A stretch of 64,000 nucleotides of DNA. Source: Pocillopora verrucosa (lineage: Eukaryota > Cnidaria > Anthozoa > Scleractinia > Pocilloporidae). Position numbers and translations under genes: made by a program. The stretch covers positions 5,503,849 through 5,567,848 of the forward strand of contig NC_089318.1 in assembly GCF_036669915.1 (NCBI RefSeq). Reading direction: 5' to 3'. Of this stretch, positions 1-11,683 are shown one piece after another; position 1 is the first letter of the stretch, and every line of letters starts with the position of its first letter. The notes beneath the pieces are model-generated. The model saw nothing but the letters and a program-made list of their open reading frames with translations, was not told where the DNA came from and ran no database searches.

Positions 1-2152
1 AGAGACTACCAAAGTGAAGCAAAATGTTTCTTTGCCTTACAAAGATTGTTTAAGGCGCGTTGAATCTAATATCTTGATTACAAATGCAACACTTATTTAC
101 TGATGTTTATCTGCTTTGAAAAACATATTGCCGTGCAGAATGTCGTACCTACACCAGAGAACCAAAGAAATGATTTTCTGGTTATCTCATTCGTACTCTG
201 CTTTGAATTATCACACTAATCCGTAGTTTAAACTTACCATTAAAAGGCGAAAATCTCTCCAAATAGAGGGCGAATGAGCAGAAAAATTATCGGCAAAAAA
301 TCAGTCATCACGCTGCGAATTTTTCGTGCAATTTCATCAACCCTTCTGAAAACTTCTTTGAAAAGAACGTGGGAATTGATTGTTTTGGAAAGTTCCTTTT
401 ACGTCATAGTGACGCTGTTGTTTATGTAATCATTTGAACGGATCAACGAACCCTTGTCTCGCTTCAACTGTCATCCAAATATTTATGTTCAAGGCTTTTC
501 CCTAATAGAATTGTTAATCAAAATTGGGGACAAATTTAGAATAAGGTATTGTTTTAAGGATTAGCGAACTTCTTTTTTTTCTCTCCAATTGTGAAAAAAG
601 TGACAAAGCAACTCGCCCACTTAAACTCGTCACTCAACAATACTTGGCGCTGTTCTGATAACTTTGTACTGAATGCCTCGTGAGCTCTACTAAACTTGTT
701 ACATATTTGAGCACCATTTCGAAAAGTATTATAGGAGCAAAAAGAGAACTGCATCAAAGTATGTTTTTCAGGTGTCTTTTTTTTATCAAAACTTTTTGAA
801 AATTAATCTTAAAAAAATATTATTTGATTTTGAAATTAATCCAACTAAAAACTCATGATTTTAACCCCGAAAGCAATTTCCATCAATTTTTCAGACGAGA
901 CTTTCATCGGAAGATAAACTGTGGTCGGAAACCCTTCAAAACGGAGACAAAATTAAAAAAAGGTTTTCTTTTCTAAGCTATTCGTGTCGCAATTTATAAA
1001 TTCTGCATTAACTTAAAGATGGAGGACACGCAAACTTTTCTCGCAATACAATTAGGCATCAATTTGAATGAGCACTCGCGAAAAAAAAAGACATTTTCAA
1101 CGAATATCTTGCCTAGCAGGTGATTTACTGAAAGCGACCTTTGTGCAGCAATTCTAATTTTGGTTACTTTAAAAGATCTTTAAAAACACATACATATCAT
1201 TATCGGACCTGGACATGTAAACTGCCGATTTCCCACTTGTAATTGTTCCTCGTGCATTTATCAGTTCTGATATCAACACGTGTTTCCCCCTTAAAAAATG
1301 AGGAAACTCAGCTGATGTTTTCCTTGTCTTCTGCACTGTGCCTGTTTTGTTTCGTGTTTTTGTTTTGTTTCCTTTTTTTCTCAGAACTCTTGGCAACTCT
1401 CGTAAAGAAACGGAAAATATTGGAGACAATTCCGCCGGAATTTGCCACGGCCCACCATCCCAGCTCATTTGTCGAAAAGCGTAGATATAGATCTATATAA
1501 TTTGATCGGTAAGTAAAAAAAAAAGTTTTCATAGATCCATATTAATGCAAAGGGTTAAATGTTAATTTCTCCTACTCTATTTATAGCTTATGATCAAAAT
1601 TTCAAGAGCACTCCGTCAACACCTCCTAACACTAGTTTTAGAGCCTGTTTCCTTGTGTTCATCTACGCTTGAGCGACACAGAGCTGTTTCAGCGATTGAG
1701 AAAGCTAGGAAATCGTACCTTTTTTAAAACAAACGAAAATGCTGGCTGCAAGTTGTCGAAAATTTTTCTCATTCAGCCAGGCTTAAAACACATGGCCTAA
1801 AAGTTGATGGTGTTCCTATGGTGATACGCCAGAAACGGCGATAGTGTCATTATGGTATGTGGGCGGTTTAAAAACGCAAAAAGCCATCATTAACCATGCG
1901 TAAATGGGAAAGGTGTATATCTAACGTCAGAAACAGTTTTAATTTTTCTTAGTCGTTTCACCACGATGGATGTATTCAAGCTGGCCAGAATAATTATCGT
2001 CGGGAACTCTCAGGTACTAGTATTAACAGAGACACGCTTTTTAAACAGGGTTAGAGACTTACTTTCAGCGATGTAAGATCATGTGGTGGCGAATAAACAA
2101 ATATGCGTTAATGACCAAGCGTTAGGTCAGAATGGCTGGATATTTTTTTTTT

Positions 2153-2206
2153 TTATGCGTTTTTAATGAACCGAGACGAAGTCGAGGTCCATAAAAATGC
2201 ATAAAA
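2153..2206. repeat. Short hairpin repeat (TTTATGCG / ATGCATAAA arms)
   Basis: An arm reading TTTATGCGTTTTTAATGAAC is followed by a short CGAG-ACGAAGT-CGAG centre and a near-complementary arm ending in ATAAAAATGCATAAA. The palindromic layout suggests a small foldback element or a paired transposon end. Only this one copy was noticed in the window. Confidence 0.5.
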
Positions 2207-2357
2207 AGAACGAGGTCTAAAGGGTAAATATTGACAAAGTTCACTTTCAACAGCTCAATTAAACAAATATGTGCATTCAAACAAAAACCACTTATTGTCA
2301 CTGCTTTTTTTTTTCCAAGACATACAGCTATAGCTTGGATTTCCTCAAAATTTGATA

Positions 2358-2502
2358 AATACTGTATACCACTTAAGTTAAATACGAAATGCGTCTTCCT
2401 TTAAAAAATTATCTCGCATAATTCCATTCAGAATACTGTATACCACTTAAGTTAAATACGAAATGCGTCTTCCTTTAAAAAATTATCTCGAATAATTCCA
2501 TC
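2358..2502. repeat. Two-copy 74-bp direct tandem duplication
   Basis: A 74-bp unit beginning AATACTGTATACCACTTAAG is repeated immediately. The copies differ by only a few bases, for example CGCATAATT against CGAATAATT. Such high identity points to a recent duplication. No coding function is apparent. Confidence 0.85.
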
Positions 2503-3206
2503 CATAATTCTTACTCAAATATTACAAACATAAATAAGCAATTCTAACACGTAAAAATTATATTATATTCTGGCAGCGTTATCTTGAATATTCGCATATA
2601 TATGGGTGCAATAAACTGCAATTATGACAAATTGTAAGAATGTCCATTATTTTCCCATTTGGCAGTGTTTGCAAAAGATTTGATCAGTAATTATTAGAGA
2701 ACAGAGAACAAGAAAATTCTGTATTTCCTTAGACAAGCGCACAGCACTTAAATAAAACTTTGGCTTAAAGAAGGGGCCCTTCTTGGAAGGAGGGCATTTA
2801 ATTGAGTGGGGGCACTTACAGAGTGAGTGCAGCAAAAAGACAAAAAAATAAAAGAAAAGATTACCTTCCTAAAGGAACGCAGCAATCATATAGAGCTAAG
2901 AATAACTTGAACTGACTTTCACAGAAAAAGAAACTACACTCTTTTACTTATTCTAAAGTTGCAGCCTAATCAGTTAAAAGATATAAATCAAGTGGCAACA
3001 ACAACAGGTTTTCCTTACTTCCCAACCATTATGTAAGTAAGGGAGGAAGGGGGGGTCCCTTATTAGTGAGTGTTTGTTTGAAATTGTGGCCTTGGATATG
3101 GGTGCTTATCAGGCAGAGGGAGTTCATTAAAGTGCGGGTGCTTATTTATAGAAAATACGGTTGTTATTAAATAAAATCCATACTTCAACAACAAATGAAT
3201 AACAAG

Positions 3207-6200
3207 TTATATGTTGCTTTTTCTAATTAGGGTCAAGAACTCGTCGCGTGATCGAGGATCCTCTCGCAGTACTCCCACCATGCAACTGGTCACAGTCTTG
3301 CTACTTGGCTTCTGAACCCCTCGCATAACCATACACATGTGTCTAAGACATTCAATGAAAGAAATAGTTAGGTACATTTAATAACCCTTCTGCTCTCAAG
3401 ATCTCATAAATAATTCTCCTAACTGTCTTCCATACAATTCTTGTGATGTTAGATTGGAGAATTTGGTATTGGATCAACTAATAATCTGCTAATTTGTATT
3501 TTTCCTTATTCTAATCACTTGCCTGTTTGATATTGTAAGGAGAAATTCTGCCTTGGTCATTAATAACCCTTTAACTCCCAAGATCTGATTGTTAATTCTC
3601 TCCTCTAGCTGCTACACATTTCCTTGTAAATTAGTTATGAGAACTTGGTGCTAGATCAAGATAACAACTTCTATCTGATAAGTTTGAATATTCTCATTAC
3701 CTGTTTGCTGAATAATGTATGGATATTGTAGGGAGAAGTTTTATGTTAATCACTTCTGGGAGTTAAAGGGTTAATGGGGGAAACTGTTTACTTGGCAGTG
3801 CTCAACCCTTCCAAGTGATCATGAAGCAATTTCTCCTAACAACATAAATAAACTTACACACAAACAGGTAATGAGAATAAAGAAACATATCAATCAGGAA
3901 ATATCATTTGATCAAACTCTTATTCTCAGAATTAACCCTTTCACTCCCACAAGTGACCAAGACAGAATTTCTCCTTACAATATCAATACAATATCAAGCA
4001 GGCAGGTGATGAGAATAGAGAAGAATATCAATTATGGGATTATTAGTTGATCCAATACCATATTCTCTGAACTAACATCATGAGAATTGTATGGCAGATA
4101 GTAAGGAGAATTACTAATTAGATCTTGGGAGTGAAAGGGTTAACAAAAGAAAAGTGCAACAGGTAGTAAAAAGAATCATTGAAACATAGGGAGTACTAGG
4201 CCTAATAAGGAATTTCCAGATGCTCTAGTCTGACCCAGAAAAAATACCAACTGAAACTATTTTGAATTACCAGTATGTAACTTTTTCTGGGTACATAATT
4301 CGGTTGCAAGGACAAAGATAATGGCAAAATTCTCTGTGTTATGCCAAAGGAATTTACATGGTAACCTCCCCCTTAGATGTGAGACTTGTTGCTTGGAGTC
4401 ACTGACCTAACCTTGAAAAACATCTGTACTGTGAATTTGGATCAGGATACAAAGCTTTGCATATTTAAACTAAAAGGTTCCTGTGCATCCTTGACATTTC
4501 AAATGTGATCGGTGCATTAGCTGTTTTATTCTTCATTAATCATTCAATTGTAATCGGAAAGTGTAATCAGACAGTTGGTTGTAATTGGACACCTGTAATT
4601 GGACAGTTGAAGCTTATCCTAAAAAAAGAAAAAAAACTGGGGAATTTCTAAAATAGAGGAATTTTTCACTTTAAACACTCTCTAGCAGAGACGTTCATCC
4701 TAAAATTTTTCTTTTTTTTAGAACTTGTAACCGTTATGATCAGTTGGTAACAGGACTTTGTGTTGTCCAATTCTGTCTGTAATCATACTCATGATTGACA
4801 AATGGGACTCCCAGCCTCTTCTTGATCATCTAATTTGTTAATCATTTTTTTTTGGACTCCACTCGGTCCTATTAACATTATTAATCCTTTCAGCTCATCA
4901 CTGCATCATACTTACGTGGCTTCAATAACCACCCCCACACCAGCTGGATTGACAGCTTCAGTTAAAGCCATGGCAATCTGTTTTGTTAAACGTTCTTGAA
5001 CTAAAAGAAAAAGGGAATCATTAACAAAATTAAAAAAAAAAAAGAAATTAATCTTAGTGCAAAATATCAGAATTAAAATTGGTTAAGTTCATTAATACTC
5101 ATCTCATAACTATTAAAGTCTAACTATTCAACTGGAGTAACAAAATATTGGGATGGTTTTTTTTTTGCCACTCATCAGCTCCAGTGGAGTTCTTACAATT
5201 TAAAAGCCTAGTTGACTCAAACTGGTCAGAGAGAGAATTGAAGGCTACCTGAATTTTTGTCAATTACTTGAATCTGAATTGTTCATAAAAGTATTGTTTC
5301 TAAGAATCTGTCACCACCTCTTCCAATGGGATAAAAAGATATCCAATCCACATATTGTCACCTTGACATTAACATATACTGTCAATTTCATATCATATTA
5401 AATTGGCAGTATTCCACACTTACCTTGCAAACGACGACTGAAAATTTCCACAATCCTGTGATGAACAAACACTTATCAGTTTGATAACTATATAATATTA
5501 ACCTCTCCATACATGATGTACCCTCTGACCGTTAAGAGTGACTAGCATCTAATTTCTCCCTACAATAACTCCCCTGAATCACACATTTAGGTCGCAAGAA
5601 TAAAGAAAATTGTCACTAACTAAACAAACCCTTGATTGTCAAACAAATTCTCCTCGTCAGCTCCTTAGGAAGAGTACAGGGAACAGTGTGGATAATATGG
5701 ATTGCATACTAATGATAGGGAATCATTCCTTCACATTGTGGTCAGTTAATGCTGGATTTCAAATTCTACCTTCATAACTTACCTAGCAAGTTTGCTTAGC
5801 CCCACTACTCTCTTGTTGGGTATATAGCCAATATGAACCTGTCAATGAAAAGACAATAATTTTTCACAGGAAATATTCATCCTCCTTCCATAAAACCCAT
5901 ATTACTGAGAAGAACATGATACCCATGAAAATACTCATTTGCTTTCGAATTCAATTTGATATATTTCAATTTTTTTATGATATTTAAAGGAAGACTTAGA
6001 TCACTTTTTTTTGAAAAGGCATTAATAAGTTTTTTTTTGCTTAAAATTAGTTAGTCCTGATTTTATATTTTCATATGTATTGTTATGCATTGATTGTATA
6101 GCAGTTTTTAGAAGCAGTCTCTCTAACTGTGGTCTGGTGCATTTCAGGTCGAAAAATTGATTTCTTTCAAACTTTGCCCAGGAGTCTATCTTTAAGGGGT

Positions 6201-9200
6201 CTTTTCGTTGCTTATCGAGTACGTGAGTCTTATGTTAATAAAACATTAAAATTCAAACGAAATGCCTTGCATACTGCATTAATTACACACTTAATATTAA
6301 GAAGACATCTGAAGTGTAAAAACCATTAGAAAGTATTTAAAAAGTAATTAGCTGATTTTTTTTGGTACTGATAAAATTCACACTTTGTTTTGCTAATTAA
6401 GGGAAGCACAATACATATATTTATATCAAGCAGCTATGACAAGATTCAGGTTTATTCAGAATATTTCATGTTGTTCATTTAGAAACTGTTCTGAAAATGA
6501 AACCTTTAATCTAATAAAATTTCACTACTAGAACTTATTTATTGAAAGGTCCCCTCTTTTGTGGTTATAAACTATATATTAGCATAAAAATGTTGGAGAG
6601 AAGATATTAAAAAAAAAAAACACAAGAAATAAACCAGATGGATTATTGATTTAGTAAAAAAAAACTGAGAGGAAGGAAGATCCTGCACAAGCAGCTAACA
6701 TGAATGTTTTATAGAATGGAACAACTTTCAAAGCTTCAAATCCAGGGTTTTTTTTTGCAACTCTCTGAAGAAGGAAAGAAATCAGATGGCAAGGAAACCT
6801 CCAGTGATGCTCAAGAAAGCCAGTGTAGCCATACAATCTGAAATAGGTGTCAAGCAGTGAGTGATGCATGATGTCTACAACCTTTGCAAATTGGCATTTG
6901 AAAACAAACTTTCATTTTTTAAGGTTAAGATGCTCAAGGAAATGTGTAAGCATTTTAAAAACCCGTCTAACTCAAGAGACACCAAGTCAAGTTTGGTTAA
7001 GAAACTATCACAAATGGTTGAAGATTGCTCATTCGTGAAAGAGTAAAATTACGCAATGCAAGTTTTTAACAGTCATTTTGGTAAATTGAAATTTCACAAC
7101 TTTGTCAATGACATTTGTGATGGTTTGGATTATTTGGATTCTGGATTATGCATAGATCAGTAGCACAGTTCTGATGTACAAAAGCGTAACGTTGGGGTAA
7201 AATTGAAAAATTGATTTAAGAATCAATTCTTATAGAATTAAGTCAGAAAGTGAAGGAAATTGGTTCCTATCTTGAAATTATGTCATTTCGGTCGATTCGG
7301 ACGCATTTCAAGAAAATTTTTCTATTACCCATGATGCAATGAAATTTTTTTTTTTTGGTTGTAAAAAATGCATTAATACCGTGTTTCAAGGAATGTGGTT
7401 TTTTTCTCGCCACATCTGAATCCTAGAAACTCTAGAATCCTTAATCTTTGCATTTAATTTCACGGCCTTGTGCTTGTGATCAAACAGCACTTGACCGCAT
7501 GCTTGAAACATGCGGTATGTACTTAGGAAGTTTCCCGCTCATTTCCTCACCTGATGTAATATATTACTTCTTAATAAGGAAATCTACAGCAGTCCTTATT
7601 ATTTAAGTAGACTTTGGGATGATTTGGAAGTAATGGAAGCCGTCAAAATGACAAACGCGTCGCGCTTGTTTTTGCTATAAATTCGATCGCATATGTTCCT
7701 GAGGATCAAAATTGTAGACCTAATGTTTCGGATGAACTTAAATGCTAATATTTTCGTCGGCTTCTAACGGATTCGATCGAGTTTGGTACCAAAATTTAGC
7801 TTGTCATTTGAGCATTTTGTTAATGTCAAAGTTGACATGCTCCAGTGCACTTGTCGTAAACAATACGATTAGGAAATTCATTGACTGGTACTATCGCGCG
7901 GCAGATCACAGCGCTCGCCAACTGTTTCGGACGCAGAAAAAAATTCATATCTCGACAACGTTTCAACAAAAACACCAAAAAACGAAAAAAAATTGAAAAT
8001 CAACTTATGAGCATTGCATTTTGAGGTTAAATTGTTCTGTAACTTATGACTCGCAAAATGAATTTAAAATTATCTGTCTCTCCTAGGCTTTAAAGCGTGA
8101 CGCATCAAGTGGTGAACACTTTCGTTGATTTTAAGAAAGATTTAGCTCAAATTTTCAGGATTTTGGCTGCCACTTTGCTTAAAAAGGAACTATTTTCATT
8201 ATCTGTTAAGTCTTACGGTTATAAACGAGGCTTCAGTGGGCAAAAACAGGAAAACAGTGAATAGTGAAGCTGACGCATGTTACGCGTGACGCCATGTTTC
8301 TGTCGCTAACTTTACAATTCGGCTCCAATTCAATATTTTCAGAGATCTTTATTCTACCTCTGTTTAGTCCAAAACCATCTTTAACACATTTGTAACAATT
8401 GTGGAAAGTCTCAAGCAGATCTGATCATTGTGCGCCGAGTAATTCTCAAAAGATTCAAGCAACTCCGTGATTTTTCAATTTGTACGTGACAAGCGTGCTA
8501 CTGATTATAGTAGACCTTTAGGAATGAACACACGAGGCATTCTAAAAAATAAGCAAAATTTATATGGCCAACTTATGATTGATGAATGATTTGAGTCCAT
8601 AAAAGCTTAATTATGACTTGCAAATCATAATAAAGCTTTTATGGACTCAAATCACACATCAATCATAAGTTGGCCATACAAAATTAATGTATTTTTGAGA
8701 CCACTCCATGTGCTTGTTAGATCAAATTTTCAAAAATGTATGCAATTTGTTGGCTGGTTATTCAAGAGGTTTGCTGAAACCACAAAAATGTTTTATGTTT
8801 CCATGCACATAATTAAGTAAAGACAAATCTTCAGCCTCATCTAGAAAAACAGAGCTGCCAAAAGTTGAGTCAACTTTTGGTGGTTCCGTTTTTCTAGATA
8901 AAGATGAAGATTTGTCTTTACTTAATGATGTTTTATCTTATTGTAAGTCATAATAAAGCTTTTATGGATTCAAATTACATATTAATCACATAGGTTGGCC
9001 ATATAAATTTTATTTATTTTTGAGACTGCCCCATGTGTTCATTCCTAAAGGTCTACTACACATAATCCAGAATCCAAATAATATTTTATTCAGACTGGCT
9101 AAAATAGGGTAGAAGTGTATGGAAATATAAAAAATTTTTATACTTTCAGTGAACCGCTTGAATAGCCAGCCAACAAACTGCGTGCATTTTCGAAAATTTG

Positions 9201-11418
9201 ATCAAACAATAAGATAAAACATCATTAAGTAAAGACAAATCTTCATCTTCATCTAGAAAAACAGAGCCACCAAAAGTTGACTCTCAGCTATCAGCAGCTC
9301 TATTTTTCTAGATGAAGATGAAGATTTGTCTTACTTAATGATGTTTTATCTTAAATTGCAACTCATAATAAAGCTTTTATGGACTCAAATCACACATCAA
9401 TCATAAGTTGGCCATTTAAATTTTGTTTATTTTTGGGACTGCCCTTCCTAAAGGTCTACTATGCATAATCCAGAAATATCCAAATAATATTTTTAATCAG
9501 GCTGGCTAAAATAGGGTAGAAGTGTATGGAAATATAAAAAATTGTTGTGGTTTCAGCGAACCTCTTGGATAGCCGGCCAACAAATTGCGTGCGCGATAAT
9601 TGCGTGATCTAGATGAAGATGAAGATTTGTCTTACTTAATGATGTTTTATCTTGACTTGCAAATCATAATAAAGCTTTTATGGACTCAAATCACACATCA
9701 ATCATAAATTGGCCATATAAATTTTATGTATTTTTGAGACCACTCCATGTGCTTGTTAGATCAAATTTTCAAAAATGCATGCAATTTGTTGGCTGGTTAT
9801 TCAAGAGGTTTGCTGAAACCACAAAAATGTTTTATGTTTCCATGCACTTCTGCCCTATTTAAATGGCCAACTTATGATTGATGTGTGATTTGAGTCCATA
9901 AAAGCTTTACTATGACTTGCAATAAGATAAAAAATCATTAAGTAAAGACAAATCTTCATCTTCATTTAGAAAAATACAGCTGCCGATAGCTGAGAGTCAA
10001 CTTTTGGTGGCTCTGTAGCCTTTCTTTAAGTGTTAATTCCATATTAAGCCATTGTTAGGCGCAGTTGAATATGTGTATAAAAGTTGCATGGCGTGAATTT
10101 CTATAATAATTACATTATTAAATATCTACTATTACTCGTGTTTTTGAGGGTCAAAATTGTAGTAGATTTGATTGTTACCTTTCCCATGAATGGCACTAAA
10201 TGATGTTCACACAAGGAGAACATATCGATATCCTTCACTATGACAAGTTCATCATGATTTTCATCAAATACCGCATCGTTAAGAACATCTGCAGAGAGAA
10301 AAATGCATTGAACACAAATCAAAAGGAAAATTAGGGCCAGATTGGCATGAGGTTGCAAAAAAATTAATAATTTAAAAAGCACCTTTTGCATCATGATTTA
10401 CTAAGTTTATGACTAAAAATATTTAAGGATATTTTTATTTTCTTTATAAAATTAATCATTTAATTCAAATCTTTTTTTTCGTATTTACAGAGAGGGCCTT
10501 TTTTTTAAACTTCAGGTACTGCAGAAATAATGTTCCTTTCACATAATTTTCCACCAGAGCTATACGGGCTTTACTGATGAAGCAACCCAATGTGATTGAC
10601 TTCTGATTTGCAGTTCTTTGTATCATCAACAATAGTAGGTGAAGATGCAAACAAAATGACAAAAAAAGTAAAAACGGTCAAAAGTTTCTTTGAATTTAAG
10701 GCATTTTCCTAGTGTGAATAAATAGGTATTCCCATGCCTATTGGACACCAAGGATGCCATAACAAAAACCATAGAACTTTTTATGCAGCTTGATATAAAT
10801 ACGTGTCCTGTGCTTCCCATAATTAGCAAAACAAAGTGTAAATTTTATAAATACCGAAAAGAAAATCAGCTAATTACTTTTTAAATACTTTCTAATGGTT
10901 TTTACACTTCAAATGTCTTCTTAATAATAAGCGTGTAATTAGTGCAGTATGCAAGGCATTACGTTGGAGTATTTTACGTTTTCCAAAATTTATTAACATA
11001 AGACTCGCGTATTTAATAAGCGACGAAAAGACTCTTTAAAGATTAATTTACTAACGTGAAATCGCAGTATGTTTAACCCGTCATCGGGGTCTTGCTAGTC
11101 TTACCAAACCAAGTAATTAAGGAAATCTCAACTAGATTTTTAAAACTCACCAGAAATTGTCTCCTCGTATCCCTTCGTAAAATACAAAATTGCCTTCGCT
11201 GCCCGAGAGGGCGTTTTTAATAGACCCTGGCGAGATTGATCCTCTCCTATACTGTCAAGAATTTTACCGAATGCGGCCTCCATGTTCTTCTCCTGCTCTT
11301 CTCTTGATATTGCATCGCCAGGTCGCCTCCCTAACTTTGGGACATCTTCCATGTTGAACACACTTGAGAGATAAACCGGTCTTGCTTGAGTGATGCCTTC
11401 GGTATTTGGGCTGTCCAT
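3207..11418 (-). CDS. GCH1: GTP cyclohydrolase I
   Basis: First, rate-limiting enzyme of tetrahydrobiopterin/pterin synthesis: GTP to 7,8-dihydroneopterin triphosphate, in the cytosol as a decamer. Six exons rebuilt on the minus strand: 11418-11151, 10288-10179, 5838-5783, 5455-5424, 5000-4916, 3342-3207. All joins keep phase and give 228 aa. The start MDSPNTEG follows an in-frame upstream ATG (11493) that would add an unlikely hydrophobic leader. Zinc ligands are Cys116 and His119 in the block [10 protein letters not shown], and Cys187 in [11 protein letters not shown]. All lie at a constant offset of 25 from human Cys141, His144 and Cys212. Further family blocks are [24 protein letters not shown] and VREDP-like [16 protein letters not shown]. 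The C-terminus extends a few residues (KSNI) past the usual end. The N-terminal regulatory part is short. Introns 1 and 2 carry large inverted repeats. The gene is divergent from STN1. Confidence 0.96.
3385..3560. mobile_element. piggyBac-like MITE, truncated copy
   Basis: The left end CCCTTCTGCTCTC resembles the CCCTTTAACTCCC ends of neighbouring copies. The internal sequence (TCTTCCATACAATTC, ATTGTAAGGAGAAATTCTG) matches the complete copies. The right end is missing because a second copy starts at 3567. Confidence 0.7.
3567..3770. mobile_element. piggyBac-like MITE, complete (204 bp)
   Basis: Ends are CCCTTTAACTCCC and GGGAGTTAAAGGG, followed on the right by TTAA and preceded on the left by ATAA (one base off TTAA). 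It has no coding capacity. CCC..GGG ends plus TTAA target sites are the piggyBac hallmark; the family name is inference. Confidence 0.8.
3805..3931. mobile_element. piggyBac-like MITE, truncated copy
   Basis: Begins TCAA-CCCTT with family internal sequence. It is interrupted on the right by the complete copy whose TTAA starts at 3932, so the later element landed inside or at the edge of this one. Confidence 0.6.
3936..4139. mobile_element. piggyBac-like MITE, complete with TTAA on both sides
   Basis: A textbook copy of 204 bp. TTAA at 3932-3935, element ends CCCTTTCACTCCC and GGGAGTGAAAGGG, TTAA at 4140-4143. There is no ORF of note. It lies downstream of GCH1 exon 5, inside the last intron. 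Confidence 0.88.
5521..5738. mobile_element. piggyBac-like MITE, subfamily C (degraded)
   Basis: Left end CCCTCTGACCGTTAAGAG, then TCTAATTTCTCCCTACAATA and the internal block seen again at 18524, 19105 and 23436. It lies in GCH1 intron 3. The right end is weak. Confidence 0.6.
6189..6440 (+). repeat. Left arm of a ~250-bp inverted repeat around GCH1 exon 2
   Basis: Aligns with the reverse complement of about 10780-11037. The best block, GAAGACATCTGAAGTG through the following CTGATTTT, differs at only one or two of about 60 positions. Outer parts are about 85 percent alike by eye. It sits in GCH1 intron 2. It may be an interspersed repeat present in two orientations. Confidence 0.8.
6864..7046 (+). 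CDS. Short ORF with a possible SAP-like motif, unassigned
   Basis: 60 codons from ATG (the frame opens at GTG just before), on the strand opposite GCH1 and inside its intron 2. The sequence [14 protein letters not shown] followed by [14 protein letters not shown] has the leucine and lysine spacing of SAP DNA-binding helices. There is no upstream exon I can join with confidence and no poly(A) signal evidence. It could be a fragment of a transposon protein, a last exon, or chance. Confidence 0.25.
   Translation: MHDVYNLCKLAFENKLSFFKVKMLKEMCKHFKNPSNSRDTKSSLVKKLSQMVEDCSFVKE
7050..8500. other. GCH1 intron 2 sequence without recognised features
   Basis: AT-rich sequence with short open frames only, including an 84-codon ORF at 7742-7996 on the plus strand. 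That ORF has no family motif and an Asn/Lys-rich tail typical of random AT-rich sequence. I see no RNA gene or clear repeat here. Confidence 0.5.
8503..10010. mobile_element. Nested foldback/MITE complex
   Basis: A dense nest of palindromes. Outer ends GATTATAGTAGACCTTTAGG at 8503 and its reverse complement ending at about 9067 define one 565-bp element. Inside and after it, three palindrome units recur in both orientations: GGCCAACTTATGATTGATG with TTTATGGACTCAAATCACAC; TAAGTAAAGACAAATCTTCA with CATCTAGAAAAACAGAGC; and TTTGTTGGCTGG with its complement. A second right end (CTAAAGGTCTACTATGCATAA) is at about 9446. No transposase is visible. It lies in GCH1 intron 2, ending about 170 bp from exon 2. 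Confidence 0.8.
10780..11037 (-). repeat. Right arm of the inverted repeat around GCH1 exon 2
   Basis: Reverse-complement partner of about 6189-6440, located in GCH1 intron 1. It lies about 0.5 kb upstream of exon 2 in the direction of GCH1 transcription. Confidence 0.8.
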
Positions 11419-11683
11419 ATCATTTAAATAAAATTTGAAAACTATTGTATAACAAACAATATAAGTGCGACTTTTGACCCTTACTACAATCAAGTGGCTA
11501 AAGAACGCACTAAAGGGGAAATTGTTGAAATTGACCAGGCGTTACACGAAAATTAATTCCCAGACTCCCAGCCTCGCTTGCGCGGGAAATGTGTAACTGT
11601 TATAATAAACATAACCTTATTCATGTTTCACCGTTAAAAGTTTAGAATACATATCATCTCCGTGGAACGAAACGATTACTTAC
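11419..11683. promoter_or_regulatory. Bidirectional promoter region, GCH1 / STN1
   Basis: Only 265 bp separate the GCH1 ATG (minus) and the STN1 ATG (plus), so both promoters and 5' UTRs must lie here or overlap. It is GC-richer than its surroundings, with CGCTTGCGCGGG near the centre, and I see no clear TATA box. Shared regulation is inference. Confidence 0.6.

Larger units (their letters stand above)
1..3206. other. Gene-free flank with minor repeats
   Basis: No coding exon could be supported on either strand. The open frames are short, AT-rich and carry no recognisable motif. The stretch holds a small hairpin element and one 74-bp direct duplication (listed separately). It lies downstream of the GCH1 stop codon, so its right end probably includes the GCH1 3' UTR. 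Confidence 0.6.

Noticed and set aside
1169..1532. Three overlapping 74-99-codon frames near the left edge
   Set aside because: They overlap on both strands, are low-complexity (Lys/Phe-rich) and lack motifs or splice partners.
1966..2014. Possible first exon MDVFKLARIIIVGNSQ followed by a GT
   Set aside because: It is only 16 codons, with a non-consensus donor and no downstream exon that could be joined.
3385..4143. CRISPR-like array of repeats and spacers
   Set aside because: The repeats are about 200-bp elements with TTAA flanks and inverted ends, in a eukaryotic intron; spacing and size do not fit CRISPR.
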